64,000 nucleotides of DNA from Puccinellia tenuiflora (GCA_012064385.1 QRDG01001534.1:62001-126000), one strand, 5' to 3'. Counted from the stretch's first letter, positions 32,674 to 44,840 are shown. The notes: generated from the letters alone by a model not told the origin. A program made the numbers and translations.

Positions 32674-35117
32674 TTGTTTCTTGTTTTTATTTCACTAGTG
32701 TGGCTTATGGAACATTGTTCTTTGAATTTGCTTTTTGAGAGTGACCTCTCCACCACTCCCATGGTGGATACGGTTACTCCACATACTGAATGTATTCCTT
32801 TCAAGATAGTGATCGGAATAATTGATCGTGTTATGATCAATTGCTATGCAGGAGATGGAGCTATACATCCTAGTTATCATCTGCTTTATATCAAAGAGTT
32901 ATGTGAGTTGTTTGAGATTGCAGGTGTATCAAGAGAGGTAATCATGAGGAAATTATTTTTTCCTTATCACTTAAGGAGAAAGCATTGGAGTGGTATAGGC
33001 TGCTAGACAATTCTCACTTGTTGGATTGGAAGGAGCTTATGTCTCTCTTTTATTCTAAATTTTATCCTCTTCATGAAATTCATCGAGATAGAAATTATAT
33101 CTACAATTTTTGGCCACATGACGGAGAGAGCATTGCTCAAGCTTGGGGGAGATTGAAATCATTAATGCTTAAATGTCCTAACCATGATCTTTCCAAGGAT
33201 ATTATCGTTAACAATTTTTATGCAAGGCTATCTCATCATGACAAGGAAATACTTGATGCTTCTTCTATGGGTTCTTTTACAAGTAAGAAGATTGATGCTA
33301 AATGGGATCTTATTGAAAAGATTCAACAAAACATTGAAGATTGGGAGATCGACAAAGGTAAAGAGTCAGGTATAAATTATGAGTATGATTGCATTAAGTC
33401 TTTTGTTGAAACTGATAGTTTTAATAAGCTTAGTGCTAAGTTTGGACTTGACTCTCATATAGTTGTTGATATCTATAAATATTTTGATTGTCATATTAAT
33501 ATTCCTAAAGAGAAATGGTCTAAGCATCATGAACCTTTCAAAGACATTTGCAAACAAAATGAAATTGTTAATGATGATTGCAATAGACATGATCCAATCT
33601 CTACAAATAATGTTCCATATAAGCATGTTAATTTTTGTGGAGTGCATAGACCTTGTGAAAGCACTCGGGTTGAAGAAGATAAATATTGTAAGCAACATAA
33701 GCATGAAAGAACTAGCAAATGGCTTATGGATTTATATAAATTTGCTAGAGAATTAAATGACCTCTATCCTTTTATGCGTGAACTTTGCAATGAAGAAGGT
33801 CATTTTAATTTCCAATGCTCGTACTTTAATGATAGAATTATTAGCCAGTTTTGTGATAACATGATCACCTCTAGTCTTTATGATGAACTTAAATTATTTT
33901 TGGGGTGTGAAGAGTTATCAGAAAAAACTTCTTTGTTAGATAGTAGTACTTTTGGGAAAAATAGCATTCCCAAGGAAGCTTATCATTATTGTGTTGTGAA
34001 TTGCCGTGACAATGCTTACATTGCAAAAATTAGAAAGAATATCACTTCACCAAAGTATAAAAGGACATATGTTTCTTATGTGGCCAATAATGAAAGGGAG
34101 AGATTCTCCCAAGTTTCTCCTGTTTTTTCTAATAATGAATCAGATTATGTGGAGAAGCTCCCTTTCCAACCACTCCCTCCTAAGGTGAAGAAGAAGAAGA
34201 AGAGAGGGAGGAGTAAAAATAAAGAGGAAACGGTATCATCCCCTAAGCATATTTCTCCCATCATGGTTGTTCCTAATGAGCATGAATCAAAAATTATTGA
34301 AGATGATCCACTTAATTGTATTCATTATTATCTTGATGTTAAGTCTATAGGCACTATTGAAGAAGATTATGTTATGCCTGTTACTTATTGTGATGATCAT
34401 GATTGGGAAAATATTATTACTTATGATCTTGAAAATCTTTTTGGCGCCAATTTTGAAAATGATGATATTGATAATTGTTATACTGTTGGGAATATTCATG
34501 TTTCTTCTAATCATAATGTGGAAAACCCCAAGCTTGGGGATGATGGGTTTGAAAATCCTTTTGGTATTGAAAGTCATGATGATTTGTTTACAAAAATATA
34601 TGCTTGGAAAGATGACTATCCGCTTGCTTATAATGATATTATGCCTCCAATTTTTGATGATTATTGTGATGATAACTATGCCATAAAGAATGATTTTAAT
34701 CATCCCTACGAGACTCGTCATAATTATTACTCTCCTACTGAATATAATCTTTCTAATACACAATTAGTCTATCATGTCCAAGTTCTATATGATATTCCTA
34801 CTCTCAATGCTACTAATAATAAAGATTTTACTTATGTGGAGAGTAATAATAATACTTTTATGCATGTGAATCATGACAAAAATGCTTTATGTGATGGTTA
34901 TGTTATTGAGTTTTCTTATGACTCTACTGAAAGTTATTATGAGAGAGGGAAGTGTGGTTATATAAATTTTCATCTTATGAAGTTTCCCCTCTTTATGTTG
35001 AAGGTTTTAATGTTGCACTTGCTTTGCCTTCCTATGCTTAATGCTTTATGCTCCAATGATTTATTTTCTTACAAGATGCCTATGCATAGGAAGAGAGTTA
35101 TACTTAAATGTGTTTGA
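32674..35117 (+). pseudogene. Gag-like gene of gypsy B, one frameshift
   Basis: The N-terminus is in 32674-32970. A missing base near 32970 shifts the frame, and the main part runs open from 32985 to 35117 (710 codons). The first 130 codons carry a retrotransposon gag pattern (LEWYRLLDNS, LMSLFYSKFYPL, GESIAQAWGRLKSLMLKCPN, NNFYARLS). A basic KVKKKKKRGRSKNK near 34200 could bind RNA. The long acidic, Asn/Asp/Tyr-rich C-terminal half ends with YKMPMHRKRV, shared with gypsy A. No zinc knuckle, protease or RT. It probably encoded a particle protein for a pol-less element. Confidence 0.75.
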
Positions 35118-35187
35118 TATTTTCTTCATGATGCTCTCTTTTACGTTCCAACTCTTATTCTTATGAGAGCATCATTAAAATTATCAT

Positions 35188-35235
35188 GCCTAGCTAAAAG
35201 GCTTAAAAGAAAAGCGCTTGTTGGGAGGCAACCCA
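35188..35235 (+). other. Conserved hairpin-rich motif after the gag-like gene
   Basis: GCCT-AGCTAAA-AGGC (hairpin), AAGCGCTT (palindrome), then TGGG-AGGCAA-CCCA (hairpin), 70 bp after the stop. It matches 24000-24045 in gypsy A in order and spacing, and pairing is kept or improved here (GCCT/AGGC). Confidence 0.65.
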
Positions 35236-37556
35236 TCTTTTACTTTCAGTTTGTTCTGTTTTTCTTGAGTCATGGAGTTGTTGCCTCTGTAGAAACTTCA
35301 TTTTATCTTTTTCTTTTGGTTTGTTGTGCCAAGTTTAGCCTCTAATGCATTGAAAGTGCGAGGTGTTATTTTGCTGTCCAGAAACAGAATTTTGTCCTTC
35401 ACTGTTCGAAAATCTAAAAATCCTCTGAATTTTATCTTTTTCTGAAATTTTTAGAAAGCAAGCCTGATACTTTTATCTATCTTTCGTTAGTTTTGACTTT
35501 TCTGATTTGAGCTACAGAAGTGCCTCGAACAATTCGATCTTTACAGACTGTTCAGTTTTTGACAGATTCTGCTTTTATTTGTATTCGTCTCTTTTACTAT
35601 CGTCAAATGTGATACTCTAGAAAAGGAGTGCCACACTGAGGCTTAGTAAACAGTAGCTAATGCCCAATAAAGTTATTTGCAATTTGTCTTGAGTTGAACA
35701 CATGTGCATTTTTAATTTATGAGCACTAACCCTCTAATCAGTTTATGAGAAGTTTTGTGTGAAGGGAGTTTTTAAGTTCCAAAGGAGAGGATAATGAAGA
35801 AATTGAAGATGGATCAAAGATCAAGCTTGGGGATGCCCCCATGGCACCCCTCTGAATATCAAGAACCATCAAGCGTCTAAGCTTGGGGATGCCCAATGCA
35901 TCCCCTCCTCTTCATCGACTATCATAAGGTCGTCTTCGTTGAACTAAGTTTTTATCACTTTACATATTATGTGCTATGCTTGGAGCGTCTTTTTACTTTC
36001 AGTTTTGTTTGTTTGTTTGCTGGTCATATACTTGTTGGATCCTTGCTTTGTTTGTGTGGGAGAGAGACACGCTCCGCTTTTTCGTTTGAATACTCCTTTG
36101 CTTCGCTTATATCTTTTTGAGTATTCTTAGCTACTGTCTGTTTTCTAGTAAGCTCTCGCTTTTAGCTTTTATCTTGTTTAGAGCTTCTAGTTGTTAAGTT
36201 AAACTCTCTTGTTCTTCACTTATATTTGTTGGAGAGTTGTTTTGGTTGCTTGGTTAATGTGTTAGATCGGAAAAATGCTATGCATGTGGCAGTGGTATGA
36301 AGTAGAAAACCCGCATAGTCTTGTAGATCACTATGTGGATAATTTGATACTCTTAAATTATTTTGAGGCACTAAAATAACTAATGGTTAAAATGTGTTGG
36401 TTAATGGTGTTAGAGCTGATTAGTGGAGAGGTGTTATTAAAGCATGGAGCTGTACTTTTCTGAACTAAACAACCTAAGTCAACAATGCTAATGTGTCATG
36501 AATTCTACTAAGTTGAAAATAAGTTCCTATTGGGTAGTTACTTCAACGGTCGAGGAAGCCAACGGGGCACTTGTGTTGCCGCCACGATCCCTCTCGGGGT
36601 GTCTCTAACCATTTGTGGAACATTGAAACTGCTCGTTGTTTGCAATATACGAAATGCATTGTTGAGTTTTGGTTTTTGACACTTCCACTTCCATATTTTG
36701 CTAGCCTCTGCGCAATGCCCTCTCTTACATTGAGATTGGTGCATACTTCGCGAGCACATCCAACTCTGTGGGAGAACTTCATCCTGTTCTCCTATACATA
36801 AGCCAACTATCTTCCTCAAAACAGCCACCATACCTACCTATCACGGCATTTCCATAGCCGTTCCGAGATACATTGCCATGCAACATCCATCATTACATGA
36901 CTTGATGTTGTTCTTCATTACCATATTGTTTGCTTGATCATTGAGTTAGTGTGCAGCGTGGCTTACCACATGTTATACATTTTTTCCACACTACGCTCGA
37001 TCATGCATATCTTCTTTTATACATCATGTATTAGTTTTATGAGTTATGAGTACCAAAAGTGTGATGATCATCTTGCAAAAATAGAGTGTTGCCCCTACCT
37101 ACGAGCATATTGAAAAGAGTCCAAAGTGGCCACATAAAAGAGTCCAAAAGAGACCAATGAGAGAAAATTTAAAAGAGCCACAGAGGCCACAATTGTAAAA
37201 AAAAGAGAAATATAAAAGAGAGAGGGGGCAGCACTACTATCCTTTATTCCACACTTGTGCTAGTTAGCACCTACACTTCATTATAGAGAGTTTTCATGTT
37301 TCGTTTGTATAACTATGTGGGGAATTAATGTTATAGAACTTGGCTTGTATATTCCAAGGATGAGCCTCCTCAAGTGAGCTCTAGGTCTTCATGAGCAAGC
37401 AAGTTGGATGCACCCCCACTAGTTCCATTGGAGAGCTTTCATACACTTATAGCTCTATGTGCATCCGTTGCATGGCAATCACTACTCATACAGTGTCAAC
37501 TACGGGACTTCCTTCTGTCTTGTGGTTACCCTCTCCACTATTTGAGCCTTTCTTTT
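35236..37556 (+). other. Non-coding 3' internal region of gypsy B (left part)
   Basis: 2.3 kb without coding homology. AAGCTTGGGGATG, the polypurine-tract sequence, occurs at 35823-35835 and 35879-35891, and once in the coding part at 34530. Near 37090-37230 is a purine-rich stretch with repeated GAGTCCAAAAGAGACC-like units. The Tat element is inserted at 37557; the region continues at 62738. Confidence 0.7.
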
Positions 37557-38635
37557 TGTCGGCACAGTAGAAACCAGGGTACCACGGGCCGGCCTGCTAG
37601 GGCCCACAAGATTCTTTAGAAGATTTCGCTAAGGACCAGGCTCTCCAAGCCTGGTGAGCCTCGCGAGGGTTTTTCCTCGCGAGGGACCTTTTCTCCTCGT
37701 CGAGGGTTTTCTCCCTTGGCGAGGGACCTCTCCTCGGGAGGGCGTTTCGGACGCCACCAGCAATTCTGCTAAGGGCCAAGCCGAAAGGCTCGGCGAGGCC
37801 TTTGCTTCGCAAGGCTTCCTTCCTCTCGAAGCCAGCTATGCCTCCGCGGCAGAGCGCACATGGGTTCTGTGCCCATGTGCAGAGTGACGACCGCGCCAAC
37901 GCGCGGTGACAGCAGCGGCGCAGTTGCCGTTTCCATGTATAAAGCGGTCAACAAAGCGGCACCAAGCAAAGCGGACAACGAGTATTGCCGCTTTGGTGAT
38001 AAGGGAACCATCTGCGGCTACCCTCCAAGGACGACGTCACCGCGGGACCCATCTCGCCTTCTGCAGCGCCAGCCCACCGTCCTGGTTGGCCGGTGGCCCC
38101 TTTTCAGCTTTGGTGACGCCGCTCCCCTGCCGTGGACCGCGTCCATGGCCTTCACCTTTATGGTGGACTCTACCTTTTTGGTGCACCGCGCCTCCTCCTT
38201 CGTCGCCATGTGGTAGCCCTTCCCGCCAAGATGTTTTGGGGAAGAGGCCCGAGACGCCTATAAAAGGAGGAGGAGCCCGTTCGGGCAAAGGGTTCGAAGG
38301 TTGAAGAGTTCAGACTCTGATAGGTTCACAAGCCCAAACCCTAGATCTGAGGTTAGCAGTAGCCATTGTTAGCCACTCAGAGCTCGCCAAGCTCGCCCTG
38401 TACTGAAAACCTCTCCAAGCAAGTGCAATACAACTCGAGGCAGGACGTAGGGGTTTTACCTCACCTAGAGGGCCCTGAACCTGGGTAATACCGCGCGTTC
38501 CTATCTGAGTGCTTCCCCGCAGCGATCCAGGTGAGCACCGTCGTCGAGGCACGTTGAGGGTTGTTTGATTCCGTGTTCAGCCCCTTACTCGATCCTTCGT
38601 GAGACACACCCAGTTCCTGCGGCAGTTCTCCGACA
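37557..38635 (+). repeat. 5' LTR of the Tat element
   Basis: 1079 bp. Early part has repeated CTCGCGAGGG / CTCGTCGAGGG units (37665-37745). TATA box TATAAAAGG at 38259-38267. Pairs with 61682-62737, which lacks one of the CTCGCGAGGG units. Confidence 0.93.
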
Positions 38636-38637
38636 TT

Positions 38638-38655
38638 TGGCGTGCCAGGTAGGGG
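38638..38655 (+). other. Primer binding site of the Tat element
   Basis: TGGCGTGCCAGGTAGGGG starts two bases after the LTR, the canonical position. I do not assign the tRNA with certainty. Confidence 0.7.
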
Positions 38656-38685
38656 CTGAGGCGCATCTTCAACCTCGACACCGCC

Positions 38686-40463
38686 ATGGCCGGCTCTCGC
38701 GCCGAACGACTCGCTCGCCGGACGGCTAGTGCCGCCACCACTCCTCCTGCCGGCCGCCCGCGCAGCCGCCCGCGTGGGAGTGCTGCTCCGGAGTGCCACG
38801 TCGACCCCGAGCCCCACATCGAGCACCCGGAGGACGACGACATCGACACGCTGAGGATGACCTCGGCGAAGAGGAGGCCTCCTCCCTGCACCCATCGCGG
38901 GACCAGGCTGCCTCCTCGCTGGGCCGCCCTGTGCCCCGCCCGGCGACTGCGCTCCTCATGGCGCAGGAGCTGCTGCAGTACCGCCCCACGCCAGAGGCCC
39001 AGGAGGCTTGGCTCAACCGCGTCTCCGAGCTCATCGGCGCCGCTCGCGCCGCCGCTCCTGCACCGTCTCGCTCGCTGGTCCTCTCTGCCCGCGCAGGGGA
39101 CGTGGCGCACGGCGCGCCTCACGGTCCCCCCATTCCTCCTCGTCACCCCGCGCCTGCTCCCGCTCCGGCTCCACCGCAACCTGCTCCTGGGGCTCCTCCT
39201 CGCGACAACCGCGCCGCGTCGCACGCATCGTCGCCGCACGACTGCCAAATCGTGCAGCGAGCCCCGGAGGACGCACGCGTGAGCATCGAGCGCAACCAGG
39301 ATCGCCACAACCGCGCCGTCCATGACGTCGCCGCCGCAGGGCGCCACCTCCGCGCCACCCTCGCCAACGGCACGGTCACCTACGGCACGACGGCCGCGTT
39401 CACTCGCAGCCTCCGTCGCGTCGTCTGGCCGGTCAAGTTCCGGCCGGATCTTCCTCCGCGCTACGACGGCAAGAACAACCCCCTGGAGTTCCTACAGCTC
39501 TACACTCTGGCCATCAAGGCCGCCGGGGGCGATGACAAGGTCATGGCGAACTGGTTCCCCATGGCCCTCAAGGACTCCGCGTCCTCATGGCTCACCAACC
39601 TCCCCGCCGAGTCCATCAACACCTGGGAGGACCTCTGCCGGTGCTTCGTCACCAACTTCAAGGGCACGTACGAGCGCGGCCTCACGTACAATGACCTCCG
39701 CGCCGTGCATCAGAAGCCCGGCGAGACCCTCCGCAAGTACATCCAGCGCTTCAGTCAAGTGTGCAACAAAATCCCCAACGCCACCGACGCGCAGGTCATT
39801 TCGGCCTTCCAGGCTGGGGTCACGGATGTACGGATGCTCGAGAAGCTTGGCATCCACGACAACATCACCACCGTCGTCAAGCTTTTCGACTTGGCGGACA
39901 AGTGCGCCAAGGCTGAGGAGGGCCGCTTGTTCGTCAAGAACGAGCCAGGGGACCCCGCCGAGGGGTCCAAGAAGAAGAAGAAATCCACCGAGAAGCGCAA
40001 GACCACTGCGGTCCTCGCGGCTGAACCTGACGCCAAGCAGCCTCGCCAAGCTGCCACTCCAGCCGCAGGACCCGAGAAGAAGGACGATCGCCCTTTCTGC
40101 ATCTACCACAACAGGCATTCCCACGCCACCGAGGACTGCTACGACCTCAAGAGGCTTCGCGAGGCTCGCGAGGCAAACGGTCGGCCCCAGGGCCGCGGAG
40201 GCTGCGGCGGCCGCAGGGGGCGACGCTAGAACAACAACTGTGACGACAACTACCAGCAGAACCCCCAGGCCAACGCTGCCCAGCCCATGAACGACAACCT
40301 CCACGCCGAGACTCCTGAGGGCTACCAGGTGCCTCGCGGAGCCGCTTGCATCCTTGGCGGGGCTCAGGCCCCCAGTTCCAACCGCCACTTCAAGCAATTC
40401 GCTCGCGAGGTCGCGGCAGCCCTCCCCGGGGTTGAGGCCTCCAGGCCCCTCAAGTGGTCCTAG
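38686..40463 (+). pseudogene. gag: Tat gag, broken
   Basis: The first ATG after the PBS is 38686 (MAGSRAERLARRTASA). A base is lost near 38850, and the frame continues through 38793-40229. It holds a low-complexity Ala/Pro/Arg region, then a retrotransposon gag domain (FRPDLPPRYDGKNNPLEFLQ, WFPMALKDSASSWLTNLP, INTWEDLCRCFVTNF, KPGETLRKYIQRFSQVCN), a basic KKKKKSTEKRK segment, and a Cys/His cluster (CIYHNRHSHATEDC) typical of Tat nucleocapsid. TAG stops at 40227 and 40461 interrupt the reading into protease. Minus-strand ORFs over this region (for example 39585-40493) are GC-rich shadows. Confidence 0.88.
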
Positions 40464-40574
40464 TGCCCCATCACTTTTGACTCCACCGACCACCCCAAGT
40501 CCACCTCAACCATCGACACCATCCCGCTGGTCTGCACTCCCACCATCAACAACATCGCCGTCTCTAAGATGCTC

Positions 40575-41861
40575 TGAAAGGATCGATGAGGTTAACTAGA
40601 GGGGGGGGGGGGTGAATAGGTTAACTACAAATTTTAATTCTTTTTCGTTTTAAGTAGATATTGCTCAAATATAAGTTGTCTAGAATATGCAACTAGATGA
40701 ACAACCTTATATGATGAGCAAAAGATCACTAGCACAAGATATAAATATAGTAAGCTAGAGCTAACAAGTAAAGGTAAGTGCAAAGATAAACAACAAGATG
40801 ACACGAAGATTTATCCCGAAGTTCACTTCCCAATGGAAGCTAATCTCCGTTGGAGCGGCGCGGTGTTCACCAAAGTGAAACACCGAGTAGCCTTGATATG
40901 GCACACCGTATCTCCGTTGTGACTTACCACCGATGTGGCGAGCCACTTGTCACTATGTTGCCGTTGAGGTTGACAACTAGAACCTTTACAAGGATGAAGC
41001 ACACTCCACAAGTTGGAGGGTCTTCACCAAATGCACCGAGCCGCCAAGACTCGATGCCCAAGACCGGGGCACACACCACAACTTAATTGGTGGCTCCCGG
41101 CGATGTCTCCTTAGCTCCCAAAGCTCCGAAGAACAACAAGCTCTTAGGGTTCCAATGAACACCAAGAGAAACAAGCCCCCTCTCACAAATCAAGGGGGAA
41201 AACGAATCGGTTTGGTGGAGATTGTAGATCAAGAGGTTCTCTCCCAACTCGCCAAATATCAACGAGATGTATTGGCTAGTGAGAGAGATCTATGTGAATT
41301 GAGGTGGTCTAAAATGGTGGAGCTTCAAGCTTCTTTCTTTTTGATAGACAAGTGACCAAGGTAGAAGAAGGAGCTCTTAAATATGTGGTCTTCAAAATCC
41401 AGCCGTTGGAGACGAGTGAGAGGCCAGCCGTGGAGGCCGGCCAGGCCGGGGCAATGGCCGGGGAGTGGCCGGCCATCCCACGCGAGTTCCTGGCGCGAGC
41501 CCGGCCATGGACCGGCCACCATGGCCGGCCAGGCAACCGAGATGGCCCGGCCAAGGGCCGGTCATGCCGGGGAGGAGGCCGGCCAGCGCGCAGGTGAAAT
41601 GGCCTAGCAGCCCGGCCATGGACCGGCCACCATGGCCGGCCTAGTAACCGAGGCGGCCCGGCCATGGGCCGGCCAGGCCGGGGAGGTGGCCGGCCAACTT
41701 TTCTTCCTCTCCCCTTCTACTCTTGCGCAACCCTCCTTTCGTCGATGTTTCATCGTTTTTCATCGCTTTAACCTAACAGCACATCTTTGAACAAAGGGGT
41801 TAAATATTATCGTGTTGTCATCAAATATCAAAACATACTTAGGAGATGAGATGTCCTTTCA
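40575..41861 (-). repeat. 3' LTR of the nested Copia
   Basis: TGAAAGG...CCTTTCA, 1287 bp, same length as 51227-52513. A run of 12 G near 40600 is kept at the same length in both LTRs. U3 holds CCATGGCCGGCC-type repeats at about 41420-41695. Confidence 0.97.
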
Positions 41862-41876
41862 ATCTCCCCCTTTTTG
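41862..41876 (-). other. Polypurine tract of the nested Copia
   Basis: On plus ATCTCCCCCTTTTTG, i.e. CAAAAAGGGGGAGAT on minus, directly before the 3' LTR. Further GGGGGAG copies on minus lie at about 41965, 42003, 42400 and 45291. Confidence 0.85.
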
Positions 41877-42442
41877 ATGTTTGATGACAACACAAGAATT
41901 TGCATGACATATATATGTATGAGAGTGACCATCTAAGGTTAGTGAATTACAAGAATTAGAAGAGCTCCCCCTCAACGTGTGCACAACAACAAGGGACATG
42001 AGCTCCCCCTAACTTTTGCAATTCACACACCTTTTATACTAAGACAAATAGCTCTCAACAACATTGAATCCACATATAACTGTAATATAATCATCATGCA
42101 TAGAGATAAGAATGGCTCACCAAAGTCTTGACGTAGAGATAATAAATGACATCAATTGACCACACAACTAATCAAGATCTTGCCATAGGGATGATAGCCG
42201 AAGATAACATAGTCTTACACTTAGAGTAGATAGCCAAGTTCACAGGATGAAATCCAAGATAACATAGTCTTACACATATAGTAGATAGCAATGAAATCCA
42301 AATTAAAGTTCACCTGAAACACACGAGAGAAGCAAATGGAAGAAGCAATGATGATGCATAAACCCAAATATGCAAATTCCCGTGACAACCTAATATTTCT
42401 CCCCCTTTGGCATCAAGACACCAAAAAGGAGAGAAGACTAAT
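41877..42442 (-). other. 3' untranslated region of the nested Copia
   Basis: 566 bp between the extra gene's stop and the polypurine tract. AT-rich, no coding homology. A segment with ACATAGTCTTACAC is repeated at 42208 and 42258. Contains polypurine-tract-like copies. Confidence 0.6.
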
Positions 42443-44362
42443 CTAAGCGTTACCCGAAGACGGCCACTCGTTGAACCAATCAACCATGGTCTCATTCTCA
42501 AGATCAGGAAGCTCGACATCATCACCACCATAGAGATACTGAGTGTTGATCCCGGGGGGCGCTGTGCTAGAACTAGGTCCATCTGACGGGTTGACATTGG
42601 GGCCAACGTTGGGATTAGCAGAAACAGGTGGCAGAAACCAATTTGAGTGTGAAGAAACCCATGTCTCCTCAGGAGTGATCTCACCCTCAGATCCACTGGC
42701 AAACTCCATGTTCATGTGCCTTGCCATCAATTTCTGGTTATTACGAATGATCTTGTTGTTCTTATGAGCCTCATAAGTCCGTTTTTGCATATCAATCCCA
42801 AAGCAATTCATATTTTTGAAGATGGATTTCCATGTTGTTTTGGGTGTATTGGAAGGGTGAGCTGAGCTTGTACCTTCATCATGGGGAGAGGGCTTTGAGC
42901 GCTTGGACGGAGGAGGATCATCATCACCATGGATATTCATATTAAGAGGCTTGTGATCAATCAAAGGATAAGCCGAACACCTAGTGGCGCCACACTTGTT
43001 CTCAATGAGAAGCTGAAGATAGGGAGCATAGATGGGAACCCTTCTTTTGAGAACACATAGACGCATCTCACTGAGCATGTAGTGCATCACGTCAAGTTTG
43101 ATACCTTGTTCTTTCTTGCTTTCCAAGTGAAAGAGAAGATTGATCAGCCATCCACGAACCAAATTCCGTTCTCCAAACTTGACATGAATTGAATGGCGGA
43201 GAATCCTGTGGAGGACATAATACTTGGGTGACATGAAGGTGACATTGGGAATATGACATATACCTTCGGCCTCCGAATCATAGCAGTGATAAAGATGAGG
43301 CTTGGCTGACAACTGACGTTGACCCGGTTCATGAATGCGGAAGTATCTAGAATCAGAGGGATCAACGACAGGTAATTCCAACAAGCGAGCAAAGTCAGCA
43401 AGTGTAGCCTGACACACAGTGGTGGCACTCATCCAAGTCATAGTATTGGCAGGGTCGGAGTGAAAATATGCTGTGGCAAAGAACTCCTTGATGAGCTCGG
43501 GATTGTAGTCCTTCTTACGACCCATGAGCCCATGAAGATTGTGGAATTCCAGAATTTCCATTGTCACCGGATAGTGTTGACGAACCCAATCCACATCAAG
43601 GAACTGTTGAGGCACATAGGTATTTTCCTTCCGGTTGATGACAAACTCATACATAACTTGATGCATCTTGCAATAAAACCGGGGATCCGAGGAGGTACGA
43701 TCATAAATATAGGGATTAAAACCTAGACGGTCCCGTTGGAAGTCCTTTTCCGGAAGAGTGTTCCAATCACTGTGCACAGGCTCAACCTTGTTGGTGACAG
43801 TGCGCTGAGACGGACCGGCAGTTTTGTTTCCACTGACTTTCTTAGGGCGACGAGCCCGCAGACGTTGATTGATAGGAACATTGTCGGAATCTGTGAAATT
43901 AGAGCATAGGAACGAGCATGATGGATAAGTGCACATAACCACATACAAGACGGGGCATAGAGATATATAATGAATACAAACTGGTGATAGCAAGATTTCC
44001 TATGAGAGAGTTGATACCAAAGTATTTGTTCTAGAATCACTAAGTAATAGAGTAAGCATTTTGGAATCGGTGATAACTACACTTCTTTAGGAGAGTGGAC
44101 ACCAAAATATTTAACACTAAGGTCATAGGGATACAACATGAGCACAAATTGGTGATAGCTAATTTTCCTATGAGGGAATCGACACCAAAGCATTCATATT
44201 AATATCTCTAAGTTAAGACAATGAATATTAGCCACGAAATTAGCATATGCACATAAGTATGTTTACGAGACAACTTTAGACAACCAAACCCACAATGCTA
44301 AGGGATATTTGATCTACACAAGATGAGGGAGAGGGCACAACTATACCCGAGTCGGAAGCCAT
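42443..44362 (-). CDS. Extra two-exon gene between pol and 3' LTR (accessory protein, plant-transposon-protein-like)
   Basis: Proposed exon 1 is 44362-44347 (16 coding bases, Kozak AAGGATGGC); the intron 44346-43891 starts GTATAG and ends TTTCACAG with a CTAAT branch-like site; exon 2 is 43890-42443. The phases join without a stop, giving about 487 residues. The N-terminus is Ser/Asp-rich then basic (RLRARRPKK). The middle (about 60-330) has FNPYIYD, VDWVRQHYP, LIKEFFATAYFH, TMTWMSATTVCQATLADFAR and LVRGWLINLLFHLESKK, resembling the conserved region annotated in plants as putative plant transposon protein (PF20167-like) from memory. A basic/Pro-rich linker and acidic C-terminus follow. No transmembrane segment is seen, so I do not call it env. 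Without splicing an ORF starting at 43993 also exists. Confidence 0.65.
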
Positions 44363-44530
44363 CCTTGCCCAAGGTGATTCTTGGAAGGAGGGGAGAGATA
44401 GAGGCCTCTCACCACCACCAAGAACTTGGGAGATCTCCAAATCCCCACACCAATGGAGGAAACCACTTGGATGAAGAAGAAGATCGGGCCAAGGGGTTTC
44501 GGTTTTGGGCAAGGGATGGAAGGGGAATGG

Positions 44531-44540
44531 CTAAATATGG
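44531..44540 (-). promoter_or_regulatory. Possible TATA box of the extra gene
   Basis: On minus CCATATTTAG, about 170 bp upstream of the proposed ATG at 44362 and just downstream of the GGCCGG cluster 44640-44840. The LTR has the same order: GGCCGG cluster, then CATATTTAAG at 52037-52028. Confidence 0.45.
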
Positions 44541-44639
44541 AGATGAGGGGAGGAGGTGAAGCTTGGGTGCCCTCCAATGGAGGGGAGACTCGGAGTAGAT
44601 GGTGTGGAAAGGAAAGGGGGAGGACGGGGAGCAGCAGGG

Positions 44640-44840
44640 TAGGAGATTTCGGGGAGGCCGGCCATGGTGCCGGCCAGGCCGGGCGGGCGACTGTGATGGC
44701 CGGGACCCCTACAGAGAGGGGCCGGCCATAGTGCCGGCCATGACCGGGAGATTGGCTAGAGGGGCCGGCCATGATGGCCGGGCCCCTACCCGAGAGGGGC
44801 CGGCCACGGAGCCGGCCAGGCCGGGGGATGGCCGGGCTGC
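44640..44840. repeat. GGCCGGCC / CATGGCCGG cluster upstream of the extra gene
   Basis: About ten GGCCGGCCAT- or GCCGGCCAGG-like units, the same vocabulary as in the LTR U3 clusters (41420-41695, 52072-52347), but not an alignable copy of the LTR. It lies between pol and the extra gene's TATA-like box. Confidence 0.75.

Noticed and set aside
36541..36840. Possible host gene fragment in gypsy B (GC-richer patch with minus-strand ORFs)
   Set aside because: No conserved domain, and it lies within continuous non-coding internal sequence of the element without target duplications.
37860..38304. 118- and 132-codon ORFs repeated at 61969-62473
   Set aside because: They occur in both LTRs of the Tat element upstream of its TATA box and are better explained as U3 sequence.
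39585..40493. 302-codon minus-strand ORF over the Tat gag
   Set aside because: Shadow of the gag frame in GC-rich DNA; Val/Gly/Leu-rich without any domain pattern.
40600..40612. 12-G run as a sequencing artefact
   Set aside because: The run has the same length in both LTRs (again near 51253), so it is more likely real, though slippage errors in such runs cannot be excluded.
42443..44362. Reading the accessory gene of the nested Copia as an envelope gene
   Set aside because: Position fits, but I see no signal peptide, no transmembrane segment in the spliced product and no fusion-like motif. The hydrophobic start of the unspliced ORF (43993) lies in the predicted intron.
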